From Nemertoderma westbladi (lineage: Eukaryota; Xenacoelomorpha; Nemertodermatida; Nemertodermatidae): DNA of 49,619 nucleotides. Shown piece after piece: positions 9,628-19,985 of the stretch. The stretch's first letter is position 1, and each line of letters starts with the position of its first letter. The stretch lies in NCBI GenBank assembly GCA_032718475.1, contig JAUCBJ010008192.1, positions 1-49,619 of the forward strand, given 5' to 3'. The translations under genes were made by a program, and so were the position numbers. The notes beneath the pieces were generated by a model, which was not told where the DNA came from, ran no database searches, and saw nothing but the letters and a program-made list of their open reading frames with translations.

Positions 9628-10194
9628 AGCATGTACAACATTAGTGCGTTGCACCGCAATAATTGATAATTATTTCCTATTAATATAATATGTACAACAT
9701 TAGTGCGTTGCACCGCAATAATTGATAATTATTTCCTATTAATATACTATGTACAACATTAGTGCGTTACACCGCAATAATTGATAATTATTTCCTATTA
9801 ATATACTATGTACAACATTAGTGTGTTACACCGTAATAATTGATAATTATTTCCTATTAATATACTATGTACAACATTAGTGCGTTACACCGCAATAATT
9901 GATAATTATTTCCTATTAATATACTATGTACAACATTAGTGAGTTACACCGCAATAATTGATAATTATTTCCTATTAATATACTATATGTACAACATTAG
10001 TGCGTTACACCGCAATAATTGATAATTATTTCCTATTAATATACTATGTACAACATTAGTGCGTTACACCGCAATAATTGATAATTATTTCCTATTAATA
10101 TACTATATGTACAACATTAGTGCGTTACACTGCAATAATTGATAATTATTTCCTATTAATATACTATATGTACAACATTAGTGCGTTACACTGC
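9628..10194. repeat. Satellite array, 59-bp unit (left part)
   Basis: TGTACAACATTAGTGCGTT recurs every 59 bp (9632, 9691, 9750, 9809, 9868 and on), with some 61-bp units that carry an extra TA. Units include GCAATAATTGATAATTATTT. The array stops exactly where the 12.8-kb LTR element starts and resumes after it at 23027. It is therefore one array split by the insertion. Confidence 0.95.
10190..10194. repeat. Target-site duplication, left (ACTGC)
   Basis: Five bases of the satellite unit before the LTR; repeated at 23027-23031. Five bases is the usual duplication length for BEL/Pao and other LTR elements. Confidence 0.9.
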
Positions 10195-11408
10195 TGTTCG
10201 CGCTTTCAGACCTTTGGCAGTTTAACCCACCAAATTAAGATGTCTTCTAGATATTAAATCGGTTTTTAGTCTATGACAAGTATTTGATTCACTACACTAG
10301 TCGAAACCAATCTGTGCGCGATCATTCACCCGCTGGATATTCCCGGGAGATTGGGTTCGACGGTTTAATTTTATTGCTATGTAAGCCTAATGTATTATTC
10401 GACTGACAGTACTATATAATCTCTGACAATATTATTCACCTTCGGTAATATTAACAGTTCCTTTAGGACGTGGCGCTTTATCTATATAAACAGAGTTATG
10501 ACTTAAACTACTCACAACGATATGGCTTAATTATAATTCACATATATGGCGCATTCTTTAGGAATTGCTTCTTTAACAGACTCACTCATACACAATGCTG
10601 CACAATACTGCACACTAATCTGCCAATCTTCACTGATTTTAGTCACATATAAAAGGAACACAGACTGACTCATGTAGGGTCTATCAAATAACATTAGATT
10701 CACTTCAAACCACTTTAACATAAGTCACAATCGTTTATCTGTAACCTTTCTCTCTTACCTTCGGTATATCAAGAATATTGGGTGTCGGGGTTATTTCTCG
10801 TTATTCCAATATAATAATTCATCAACAAATATAATGAATAACCGACAACAAATAGCAGTATAAAACAACAACTGAACACTGATTGTTATGAGTTTGCAAT
10901 GTTTCAGCAGTCAGTATGTATGATCAGTTAGCAGTGATTCCATGAGTCAGGTAGTTAAAGGATATATGCCCTTTATAATTAAACCTACTAGTGTAAGACT
11001 AAAAACTAAAACACGGAGGTGCCAAAGCCGGTTCTTAGGCTCTGGGCAAAAAACATAACACTGAACTACTGAGTTTCTGTATATACCTCCAACACAAAGA
11101 CAACAAACGCTCTGATTGGTCAACCTGAACAACGAGAGAACAGAGAAACAAAGAAACGTCGACGTGGCAATATCAGCTGCTAGCTGTCGTCATGGTAGCG
11201 ACACTGTTTTCAAGAGTATCGAGCTTTTACGTCACGGAATTACGGATTATGTCCTCTAAAGTACAAATACAGAAGAAATAGCTCTTATGTCCGCTAAAAC
11301 ACCAGTACAGCAAGGACACGGCCTTTTTATGCCTGGTAAACCAACTACAGAGTACTTTACGGGAAAAATAAGGAAAAATAACCGGACAATTCAGCAAAAG
11401 CTTTTACA
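10195..11408 (-). repeat. 3' LTR of the BEL/Pao element
   Basis: 1214 bp, plus-strand ends TGTTCGCGC and GCTTTTACA. It matches 21813-23026 at all but two positions seen. Short ORFs inside it are present in both LTRs and are not genes. Confidence 0.95.
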
Positions 11409-11420
11409 CCGCTCCCAGAA
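11409..11420 (-). other. Putative polypurine tract
   Basis: Directly inside the 3' LTR the minus strand reads TTCTGGGAGCGG, only partly purine (GGGAGCGG). Its position is right for second-strand priming, but the tract is short. Confidence 0.4.
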
Positions 11421-12129
11421 AATGGGATTTTCAGTCTATAAAATATAAAAATCACAGTTTCTAAAACATAAAGATACTCTAAACAGTTAGTCTTTCTTAC
11501 GCAGACGGCGTTTACACAGTTTTTTGAGGCTAGCAAGAGTCTTTTTCTCTTTGGGGGGAGCCACTTTACTAGGAGGGCCATAACTCCTGGGTGAAGGGTG
11601 CAATATGATTGCATCAGAAGGTGTAGATTTATGGTCGAGGTATCTGCCGTTTCAATATGCTTCTCCTCGAGCTGATTTTCCTCCGCTCGTAGCTGGATAC
11701 GTTCATCCAAAAACTCTCGCAGAGAATAGGATCGTCCAAGTTCGATAACTTCTTAGAGATTCTGGATTTCCCAATCGAATTGAGATAAGGCCAATTCGTT
11801 TATCGATTGGACTTACTGTTATAACTTACGTTTATCTGAACAAACGCAGGTTTCTTTTTTGATCTTTATAGAATAGCGCTTAACTCGTTTCGTACAACGC
11901 TCTCCTTCACCTTGATGAAGGGTTGTATCGCGTTAAACGGGGACGACCATGCGGTTGGATAGTGATATTAGGTGTCCGCGTCATAATCCGGCTAGGTAAG
12001 ATGGGCGGCTAGCTAGAAATCGCTGTCGGAGTGTTACCGATTAATTGTTAGGGTAGCACTAGATCTTGAACAGTGAATACCGTCCGCGAGGATCCGCGAC
12101 ACCACCAGGATCGCAGGTCTGAGGTCCAA
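11421..12129. other. Internal 3' region of the BEL/Pao element
   Basis: Contains part of a minus-strand frame (11357-11710) that runs into the LTR and has a short basic patch (PPKRKR). I see no domain. Confidence 0.4.
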
Positions 12130-12499
12130 TTAAGGAATGAGGAGGTTTGACCGAGTATTACGGGACTCTGATCGTAGGTTTACTCTAGGATCGTTAGAGC
12201 CGAGTGAGCATAGGTGATACGTCAAACAAGTTTCGCTCGAAACTCCAGTAAATATAACGAACACCACTGTGTTTAACACAACGTTTCCGTGGATGTTTAT
12301 GTCTTTCCGTTTATTGGCTGGGTCTAGGGCATTTACCGTAGTAATACCCAAAAACGTACGTCTTGTAGGGAAAACGCGAGTGATCTTTCTCCAGCTTACA
12401 ATATTCCTCCATCCGTTCGAAGCAATTCGGTACAACAGGTAGCGGTCGATCGGCGGTAAGATACATCATAGGGGAATCGAGCCGTTTGAGTTCTACCAT
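12130..12499 (-). CDS. Unrecognised overlapping ORFs near the 3' end of the BEL/Pao element
   Basis: Two overlapping minus-strand frames (12311-12499, 62 codons; 12130-12435, 101 codons) look like pieces of one coding sequence with a frame change. The first has a natural composition and ends with FGYYYGKCPRPSQ. The second includes a mildly hydrophobic stretch (VVLNTVVFVIFTG). In BEL/Pao elements an env-like gene, when present, occupies this place after pol. There is no clear signal peptide or transmembrane anchor, so I do not call it env. It may be captured host sequence or a decayed extra gene. Confidence 0.35.
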
Positions 12500-12534
12500 G
12501 CGGTCATGATGTATACCTTGAGGATATCGAGTTT

Positions 12535-13083
12535 CTAGATTTGTTGACTGGCAATATTGAGATATGTTTCTATCAGGAATTCCAGATAATCGTTGAAGTC
12601 GCTGCGTTTATCCGGCTCCTCAACGTCTTCTCTTTCGAGTCTGTTTCGAATAGAATTCTCGTGTTCCATTCTCGGTTTATCGTTCCGCCTCCGCTGGGTA
12701 GGAAATTTCAATCGTACCATTTCCCTTTTGGTGTCGACATTGTCCATATCGTGTAAATCGATAGGATGACCAGTAGTTAAGAAGCCCATATACGTACCAT
12801 TACGCTGCGTATATCGAGCAGCGAATTTTCTATAGTCCAACTCCCGCGAGAGCTGCACTTGGGACATTGTCGGTTCGATATAACGACCATCGTCCTCTGC
12901 AGCAGTTGGACTAACGTCGCCGCGTATTAAGCTATCAACAAACGCTTGTAAAAGTAGAGTATATCGCTCCCCGATACCAAGACCATCTTCTATCAACTCC
13001 GTCATGTCTGCTATATATGAGTTTATCCACATTATAAGGAGTTTATATTTAGGCGAGCGGGCGTCGCTGCCTACCCCAATCAA
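12535..13083 (-). CDS. Unrecognised 182-codon ORF in the BEL/Pao element
   Basis: The frame is open from about 13105 to 12535. The first in-frame ATG reads MWINSYIADM, so the true start may be internal or spliced. The protein is charged and helix-rich, with an acidic middle (AAEDDGRY) and a strongly charged C-terminal third rich in arginine, glutamate and aspartate (RNRLEREDVEEPDKR). It lies between the gag-protease ORF and the 3' LTR, where pol or env would be expected, but has no RT, RNase H, integrase or membrane features. An unfamiliar accessory protein, carried in a recently mobile element, is the best description. Confidence 0.45.
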   Translation of the reverse strand: MIGVGSDARSPKYKLLIMWINSYIADMTELIEDGLGIGERYTLLLQAFVDSLIRGDVSPTAAEDDGRYIEPTMSQVQLSRELDYRKFAARYTQRNGTYMGFLTTGHPIDLHDMDNVDTKREMVRLKFPTQRRRNDKPRMEHENSIRNRLEREDVEEPDKRSDFNDYLEFLIETYLNIASQQI

Positions 13084-13109
13084 CCCCCGGACAGGACGAG
13101 ATCCTCAGC

Positions 13110-13784
13110 GCCGATGTGTCGTCGCCGCCGTACTTTCGCCAACGACGTAGCCGCACAACGACAACGACAACCGACACAAGTCACTCGACTGTCCGTCCCA
13201 AAGACTTAGATGTACTTCAGGTTTTCCTTGGAGAGTTAGGTTACTTTTACGATTGCGACTAGCTACTGTAAACACACCTTAGCAGTAACATTCACCTATA
13301 AACTCACAAATACCACACACACAACTTGTCACAAATTACACACATTCGGGCCATTTGTCCGTTAGTCAATGCCTTCCAGAATGTCACTGTATTATTATGT
13401 ATCCTTGGATACTAGTAGTGCGCTATTTATTCCCTATGCTATTCAATGGGACAGGCTTTCTATTGTTCTTTTAACTCAATTCCAATTCTAGCGTGGTTGT
13501 TGCTATGGTGACATTATGCAAAGCTAGCGGTAGAATTAGGGTAGTTCCAATGCATACAGATCTGGGATGTTATTTAATAGTATTCTTTAATAGTCAATGT
13601 TCGGTTTTATACATGACTTTATGAATTTTATCGGCTATTGACTATGTTTGGGAGACTTTCACACTCTCATACGCATGATAAGATAAATCTCCGCTCCCTT
13701 GATCTATTAATTAATGGAATTTTGGGAACTTTATAAATTGCGTAAAAATGGCAATTTATTAAATTCATTAAAAGACATGAATTT
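13110..13784. other. Non-coding spacer inside the BEL/Pao element
   Basis: No ORF or motif supported. Confidence 0.4.
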
Positions 13785-14165
13785 AAATTTATTCCCTGAA
13801 ATTTTACTATTTGATAATTAAATGGACATATTTTGATTCTAGAACATGTCTAGGGACACAAGATCCTTAATTCTATGACAATTGTCTTTTTTAAGAATAT
13901 CGGTAAATGCTACGATATCTTAATTGACTAGAATTGTTGAAGGATCTGAATTTTACAGATTTTGATTTATTAGATTTGCAAATATTAAATAATTAATATT
14001 TGAGATGGGCACCGATTTATTCCAGAACTTGTCTGGGGACGTTAACCACTGATTCTAGAATTTGTCTTTCAAGTATATCGGTGGGTGCCGCGATATCTTA
14101 ATCGACTAGAATGACAGATGGTCAAAGGGTTTAACAGATTTATTTTGCGTTATACGCTACTGTTA
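13785..14165. repeat. Diverged tandem duplication of about 200 bp inside the BEL/Pao element
   Basis: Blocks such as TTCTAGAAC..TGTCT, ATATCGGT, GATATCTTAAT and GACTAGAAT occur in the same order at about 13835-13975 and 14020-14165. Divergence is much greater than between the LTRs, so the duplication predates the insertion. Confidence 0.65.
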
Positions 14166-14663
14166 AAGGGACATCACGCTACTATATGTATTATTTAATA
14201 TACGGTATGAGAGCAATATCGCACGAAGCAATGTCAGTGTGAAGAGGCAAGTCGTTTCCAAGGTCTACCCAGAGCTTGGTTTAGCCGAGACACGAGGATC
14301 TGAACTTTGCATTCCTAATACTCTGCCTACCAATAATACTTAAATATAGTAGTGGCTTTATTGTACTTTAATAAGTACGGACATTTCATCTTACTGTAGT
14401 TACGTATTTGTAATGTAATACGGACAGTAAGGAAAGAGAAAAAGAATTATTTCTTGCCGTCGCATTAAATATAATATATATGTAATTAAGTAATAAACGC
14501 GAATATATATTGCACTAATCTACTAAATAATCGCTAAAATAACATTCTACTGAATAAAATTAAAGAAAACGATTATAATAAAATTACATAGTAATACATA
14601 CAGAAATATAAAAATAATAAAATAATATAAAATAATAGAGTCACATACCCACTCCATATGTTG
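14166..14663. other. AT-rich spacer inside the BEL/Pao element
   Basis: Nothing recognised. Confidence 0.4.
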
Positions 14664-17600
14664 TTACGTTATGGAGTCCCTAGATGTTTGAAGGATTAGG
14701 GAGGTGGTCGTGGGAAGAGAATCTTGCCTTCCACAGTTTCCGGAGAGTCCTCCATTCCCTTCCGATAAACACAAACGACCGACTGGGTGATTGAGTCGCT
14801 GCATCCTGAATACAATTCCAGGTTTCCTCTTCGTCCGGGAATAGTGACGATAGAAACATCGCTCAAAGTATATGACGGCGTCACAAAGCCGATTCCAGGA
14901 GCTATAGTGGTCCGTCGCTCTCTGCAGGTGAGGTGAGAGTCCCTGCGAGACGTCTGATGTTCCAGAGCTCCAATCGCTCTCTCTGATTTTCATGAAGGAT
15001 CCACTCGCGGAGGGGAGGCCCAGATCCACGGCGTCGTCCCTGGCAACATGTAATACCGACAGATCTATCCCGGGTTCAAATAACTCCGCTCCACCCGCCT
15101 GGGTTTTAGGTTTAACTTTCTCCGCTCCCTTGGCTGGTCTAATCTCAGTCGGAGTAAGATGGGGAGGCCATTCATCCTCCTTACTCAGGAAGTCGGGTTC
15201 ACCTAACCGGTCTGTAGTATCTGTCAGTTCTTGAGGAGTTACTCCTATGGAAGCGATGTCCGTTGGATTAAACTTCTTGGGACAATATCTCCATTGATCT
15301 AAATTGGAGCTAATATCGTCATTATCTGAGGAGTATGGTGTTCCCTCAGTTGGGTCGTCTCCCTCACTAGTATCATCTTCCCATTTACTCCGCTGGCAGA
15401 CGCGATCTTGAAGCAGTCTTTCTCTGAGCGTTCTACGGGAAGGTCCAGTAAGGTACCAACCTACTCTAGTTCTTACCGCATAGGTCTGAAGTGGTTGCGG
15501 TTGAGTAGGTCGTTTCTCTAATGTCTCCAGCGCCTCATGCGCGTTTTGGCCGATGAGTATTTGCACTCCAGGATAATCAGTCTGGAATCGAGGTATGTTA
15601 AGATGTTGGATGCTCTCATCCTCGTCCCAATTATAAAGGTCTGCTTGAGTAGTAGCGAAGTTCTTTATTGCCACCATTTTGACTGACCTTATACTGTGTT
15701 CTCCTAGTTTATCCTGTGGAGTGGACAACTCACCTATATAATAGTCGGCAGCCACAGCAGATTTCCAAACCTGCATGATCCCTGACATGTTTAGCTTGGT
15801 TCGGAACTTGGGTTGTCCAGCAAAGATGTCTTCGGCTAGTTCTTTATCGATGAATGTTCCTGTGCTGCCGGAGTCCAGGAGGGCGTTCATTATATAGCTC
15901 TTCTGAGGTCCGTGGACCCGTAACTGGACTACAGGAAATTCTCGGATTCCTATATTGGAAGTTGGCGCTTTCCAAGATGGTTGTTGATCGGAAGTAGTTA
16001 AGGTAAGGTCGCTGTCTGTGTCTTTCTCATACACGAGTGCTCGATACACTGCGGTGGTGTTTATTAGGTAACAGGATTCGTTTTGGTCGGAGAACTCGTC
16101 CGTATAGAATCCTTCCATCTCAGATTGATCAGTGTCGTTCACATCACTGAATTGGACATGTAGTTCGGACTCACTTACCTGACTCGGGCTGTTTCGTTCG
16201 AATTCCGTGTGCAACAAGATATGATGTTTTGCGCCGCACTTTGCACACCTTGCGTCGGAGTTACAGGTTCGCCGTTGGTGTCCTCGTCTGAGGCAATTAT
16301 AACACAACCGCTTATCCCACATGACTTCACGTCTATCCTCGAGTGATTTCCTCAGGAATTTATCACACGCATTTAAACGGTGGGGCCCGTCGCACAGCAC
16401 ACATTTCGGCTTGATGTTACTTACTTTAACCTGTGCTATGTGGTGCACACTTGTTCTTTCCTCGGGCTTTCTCACCTGAATTCTTTTAGGAGACGTAGGA
16501 AGGGTTTTTTGTACCGGTTCCCTTCTGTCATTGGGTCGAGACTCGGATTTACTTACCTGATCTTTAGGCATTTTATTGACATAATAAGATCTGTCAGTGT
16601 CTTTCCCGCTGTCCTCTCCTTGAGAAGTTTGGCTTTCACCGTCGTCGGTATAACATACTGGTGTTACCCTTCTCCTAGAAACGGGTTTCTCACTTACCTT
16701 GTTTTCCAATGTCTTCTCTCTGGACTGCCTTAGGAGCTGTAATTTCACTTCTCCATCTAAGAATGACATGAGATCAGCCATGGTAGGGTCTCGTCGTTGT
16801 TGTTCCATCATATATAACACTTTCTTATCCCAGCGTGTACCTACTCCACCCTTCGGTAAAGCAGAAGCCACTGCTCTAATAACCATAGTGTTCTGATACT
16901 CATGAGACTTACCTAGCCAATCTAATTGTCTGCAGATCTCCTGGATCTCATCGGAAAACTCGATAATTCCGCTACTAATAAACTTTCGGGGCGCTACTAA
17001 CTTGGCATACAAGTACCCAGCGATATTATTCCTATTACCATACCTGATGTTTAGTGTATCCCAAACTTGTCTTAATCCGTCTGGATGTCCAATAAACTTT
17101 AACGCCATTAACTTGGGAGATCCTTCCAAGCACTCGATGAGGTATCTAAGTTTTTCTCCATTAGATAGTACAGAGTTCTGTATGTTATCTTTGTAATATT
17201 CATTAAAAGGTAACCATTTCATCTCATCTCCATTGAACTTGACGATCTCTCCAACCTTTACCGCTTGCCGGGCTTCGGTTCTAGCCATTTGACAAGTAAA
17301 ACTTTCTTGGGCCATCGTGCTATTTAATATCGAGTTATCGGTATATAAATTTCTCGGATTATGATCAGTTCTATAGGGAATATCATTATCAACAGGTCTA
17401 TAATTACCCTTAATAGGGTTCACTATAGGAGTTTCTACTTCGCTAGCAGTATAAATGCGTGTAGGCTCCACACCTTGCGCATGAGATACTTCAGACCTAA
17501 CAGGTTGACACATTGTTACTGAGGGTGGTGGTATACCTCTTTGTGTGTTTACTAATTTATCGCGCTCTAGCGCGATACTTTGCTGCACTTCTTGCAACTC

Positions 17601-19601
17601 TAGCCTACTTTCCCTTACTGTGCCCTTGAACTGCTGGACAGTCTCCTGCATCTGTCCGAGCAGGATATCCATCCCCCGCCGTCTCTCGTCCACCCATTCG
17701 ACCGCCGAAGCGGGAGTCGCCAACGTTGTAGCGGGCGGACGAGGGACAACGGGCGACAAATTGTGGATATTTCGCTCGGGGTCCAGGACCTGAACTGTCT
17801 CTTGGGCAGTTCTGCGGGGCACAGGTAGCTTAGTGCTATGCAGAGGGAATTTAGAGGTAGTTTCAGGGAGCACATGTGCGTCTATCACCGAAGGGGTGAT
17901 TTCAAGAACAGGCCTAATTATTTCAGGCTCATCTACTATAGTAGGGAGTCTTTCTATTTTAATTATTTGGTCTGCGGGCTCTGTACTACCTACTTTGGTG
18001 TTATTTAGTTGCCTTCTAACAGCTGGAGGCAAATCAGGCAATTTCTGCCGGTGGAATGTTCTTTTGTGTCTGCTTAGACGAGATCTATTTCCGTTGCCTT
18101 CAGTATCGGTGGTATCGCCTTCTTCAGATGATGTATATCCCTGTCTTTTGGGAGTAGATCGATTCATCATCTGCATATTACTAGCTGTTAACTGTTTACT
18201 GAAGTCGTCTTGCTTCTCTTGAAGCGTTTCCAACTCCAGTTGGGCGATCTCTTCAGCCGCTCTCCGTTCTGCTTCTGCTGATGCCGCTTTTGCCTCTGCC
18301 GCTGCCGCTTTTACCTCTGCCGCTGCTTCTGCTGCTTTTGCCTCTGCCTTTGCTACTGCCGCTTTTGCTTCTGCCGCTGCTTCTGCTGCTGCCGCTTTTG
18401 CCTCTGCCTCTGCTTTTGCTGCGGCCTTTCTGTCTTCTATACGTTTTTTCCTTACTTGTTCTTCTTGTTCTCTAACGATGCGGAGTTGTTCATCGAATTT
18501 AGCCTGGTTCGCAGCCCTCATTTCCACATCGATGGCATCCAACACAAACTTGGTTCCTTCACTATTAGGGCTAAGTCCCTCTAACCTTCTCCTCAACTCG
18601 TCATCACCTAAAAAACGTTGATAGTCTGACAGATAAATGTCAATGGCATCCCTCTTATGCGGTTTCTCTGCCGTCGCTTCACTTTCCACTTGGGAAAAAG
18701 TAGCGTCTGTTGATTCTCCATGGGTTGAGCGCTCCTCCAACTGAGCTTTCCACTGAGCTGCTCCTTGAACCTGGCGACTCACCCGTTGAAACCAAGTCTT
18801 TACGGCAACTTGTAACGACGTGTCTTGCCTTCTTTTAGAAGCCTCCTCAAAGGCGGATAAGATTAGCCTAATCCGCAGAACTCTTTCTCTAACTTGATAA
18901 AGCAGCGATCCCTGCTCTTGAGGTCCTTGAGGTTGTTGAAAAAGTTGCTTTTCTATTCGCTCCATAGAGCTGAAGAATCCCTGTGCGTATCCGGCTGCGG
19001 ACCTCTTCCACACAGCTGGATCGATGGTTTCCTTGGCTACTCCCATCCGGTGTATGTCTTCCCAGGCAGCTTCTGATAAATCAAACGGGAGTCCGGGTCC
19101 GGGGAAGTTCCATTGCGACTCGACAATAGACTTCAGTTCTTCACTAGTGTATCCCGCGTAGCTAGCTCTAGTTGACCGTTGACTTCTCGCCCAATCGATC
19201 TGGTGTTCTTCCACCGCGATCAATAACCCAGCGAGCACGGCTGCAGGAAGGATGAGAAGGGGATCCGTATAAACCGCATCCGTCATCTCTGCTCCGCTCT
19301 CGGGTGTCAGCTCTACAGTATCCTCACTACTGGAGCTGCTGGGCCGCTGAGGAATAAGTTCTTGACTAGCGGGTTGTTGCTGTTCCGCTGCCTTTTGGTC
19401 CCGCTTGACCTGAGCTCGAGTGCCTATGATAGACCTACGATGTTGGACCAGCCTAGGTTCTGTTATTACTACTGGAGGGATGACCTTCCTCACAGTGGGA
19501 GGTGAACTGGATTTACGACCAGATGGTTGTACGTCTCTATCTGAGTCGCAGATAGTTACATCTAATAAACTGTCTGACAGGTTCTGCTTAGTATCAGACA
19601 T
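14664..19601 (-). CDS. BEL/Pao gag-protease polyprotein, 1645 aa, with residual pol tail
   Basis: Single open frame from a real ATG (19599-19601). Residues 1-390 are a long extension of unknown fold with a hydrophobic helix at about 113-130. Residues 393-450 are an alanine/glutamate/lysine helix, probably a coiled coil. Residues 785-960 match the Pao-type gag region. Three zinc knuckles follow (CVLC..H..C at 1067, CYNC..H..C at 1100, CAKC..H at 1119). An aspartic protease with D1243-S-G lies at 1240-1380 and ends with TRVGWYLTGP. About 55 residues later comes DQWRYCPKKFNPTDIAS (1435), which in BEL/Pao pol lies after the RT, close to RNase H. The RT is therefore deleted without losing the frame. 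After about residue 1510 the match fades and the natural reading appears to shift frame. No stop interrupts the ORF, as expected of a young copy. Confidence 0.9.
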   Translation of the reverse strand: MSDTKQNLSDSLLDVTICDSDRDVQPSGRKSSSPPTVRKVIPPVVITEPRLVQHRRSIIGTRAQVKRDQKAAEQQQPASQELIPQRPSSSSSEDTVELTPESGAEMTDAVYTDPLLILPAAVLAGLLIAVEEHQIDWARSQRSTRASYAGYTSEELKSIVESQWNFPGPGLPFDLSEAAWEDIHRMGVAKETIDPAVWKRSAAGYAQGFFSSMERIEKQLFQQPQGPQEQGSLLYQVRERVLRIRLILSAFEEASKRRQDTSLQVAVKTWFQRVSRQVQGAAQWKAQLEERSTHGESTDATFSQVESEATAEKPHKRDAIDIYLSDYQRFLGDDELRRRLEGLSPNSEGTKFVLDAIDVEMRAANQAKFDEQLRIVREQEEQVRKKRIEDRKAAAKAEAEAKAAAAEAAAEAKAAVAKAEAKAAEAAAEVKAAAAEAKAASAEAERRAAEEIAQLELETLQEKQDDFSKQLTASNMQMMNRSTPKRQGYTSSEEGDTTDTEGNGNRSRLSRHKRTFHRQKLPDLPPAVRRQLNNTKVGSTEPADQIIKIERLPTIVDEPEIIRPVLEITPSVIDAHVLPETTSKFPLHSTKLPVPRRTAQETVQVLDPERNIHNLSPVVPRPPATTLATPASAVEWVDERRRGMDILLGQMQETVQQFKGTVRESRLELQEVQQSIALERDKLVNTQRGIPPPSVTMCQPVRSEVSHAQGVEPTRIYTASEVETPIVNPIKGNYRPVDNDIPYRTDHNPRNLYTDNSILNSTMAQESFTCQMARTEARQAVKVGEIVKFNGDEMKWLPFNEYYKDNIQNSVLSNGEKLRYLIECLEGSPKLMALKFIGHPDGLRQVWDTLNIRYGNRNNIAGYLYAKLVAPRKFISSGIIEFSDEIQEICRQLDWLGKSHEYQNTMVIRAVASALPKGGVGTRWDKKVLYMMEQQRRDPTMADLMSFLDGEVKLQLLRQSREKTLENKVSEKPVSRRRVTPVCYTDDGESQTSQGEDSGKDTDRSYYVNKMPKDQVSKSESRPNDRREPVQKTLPTSPKRIQVRKPEERTSVHHIAQVKVSNIKPKCVLCDGPHRLNACDKFLRKSLEDRREVMWDKRLCYNCLRRGHQRRTCNSDARCAKCGAKHHILLHTEFERNSPSQVSESELHVQFSDVNDTDQSEMEGFYTDEFSDQNESCYLINTTAVYRALVYEKDTDSDLTLTTSDQQPSWKAPTSNIGIREFPVVQLRVHGPQKSYIMNALLDSGSTGTFIDKELAEDIFAGQPKFRTKLNMSGIMQVWKSAVAADYYIGELSTPQDKLGEHSIRSVKMVAIKNFATTQADLYNWDEDESIQHLNIPRFQTDYPGVQILIGQNAHEALETLEKRPTQPQPLQTYAVRTRVGWYLTGPSRRTLRERLLQDRVCQRSKWEDDTSEGDDPTEGTPYSSDNDDISSNLDQWRYCPKKFNPTDIASIGVTPQELTDTTDRLGEPDFLSKEDEWPPHLTPTEIRPAKGAEKVKPKTQAGGAELFEPGIDLSVLHVARDDAVDLGLPSASGSFMKIRESDWSSGTSDVSQGLSPHLQRATDHYSSWNRLCDAVIYFERCFYRHYSRTKRKPGIVFRMQRLNHPVGRLCLSEGNGGLSGNCGRQDSLPTTTSLILQTSRDSIT
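14696..14884 (-). pseudogene. Alternative-frame tail of the BEL/Pao coding region
   Basis: Within the last 210 bp of the gag-protease ORF, this overlapping minus-strand frame has a more protein-like composition (SIVTIPGRRGNLELYSG) than the main frame. Either the original coding region changed frame here, or the two readings are coincidental. I favour an old frameshift close to the deletion that removed the rest of pol. Confidence 0.35.
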
Positions 19602-19685
19602 GACTATGTATACCGTTGAATGTCTACTGCTGTATTACAGTCTGAGTAAGTCTAGTAACTCAGTATTAACTGCTAGCCTAATAAT

Positions 19686-19985
19686 TAATTACCGGTACTG
19701 CTACTCAGTGTAGCGTGATATATATATAATATATTAGAATACCGGTATGCTTATAGTATATATAACTATATAAGTATTATTACAGACTAGGTTTATCACA
19801 GAATACCGGTATAATTTTAGCACAAATATATATAAATATATAATAGGCCTATCTGGAATACCGGTATACAGCTTACAGTTTGTAGGATATATAATTCTGA
19901 AATAGAATTAATTACAAGTACCGGTATAATTTCAGCCTAGATTTATAGAAATAAGATAATAGGCCTATCGTAAATACCGGTATAT
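19686..19985. repeat. Cluster of TACCGGTA palindromes
   Basis: TACCGGTA or ATACCGGTAT occurs at about 19690, 19739, 19803, 19859, 19919 and 19975, spaced 49-64 bp, just upstream of the gag start. Related ACCGGT sites recur at 21680-21770. They could be protein-binding sites or the relic of a tandem repeat of about 60 bp. Confidence 0.7.

Noticed and set aside
9070-10194. CRISPR-like array
   Set aside because: The repeats are contiguous satellites with no unique spacers; the genome is eukaryotic.
10470-11132. Three small ORFs inside the left LTR, repeated in the right LTR
   Set aside because: They are identical because the LTRs are; composition is random and they overlap on both strands.
11357-11710. 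117-codon minus-strand ORF at the 3' LTR edge
   Set aside because: It runs into LTR sequence and has no domain; a basic patch alone is not enough.
18281-18475. Plus-strand leucine/proline-rich ORF
   Set aside because: Antisense shadow of the alanine-rich coiled coil of the gag ORF.
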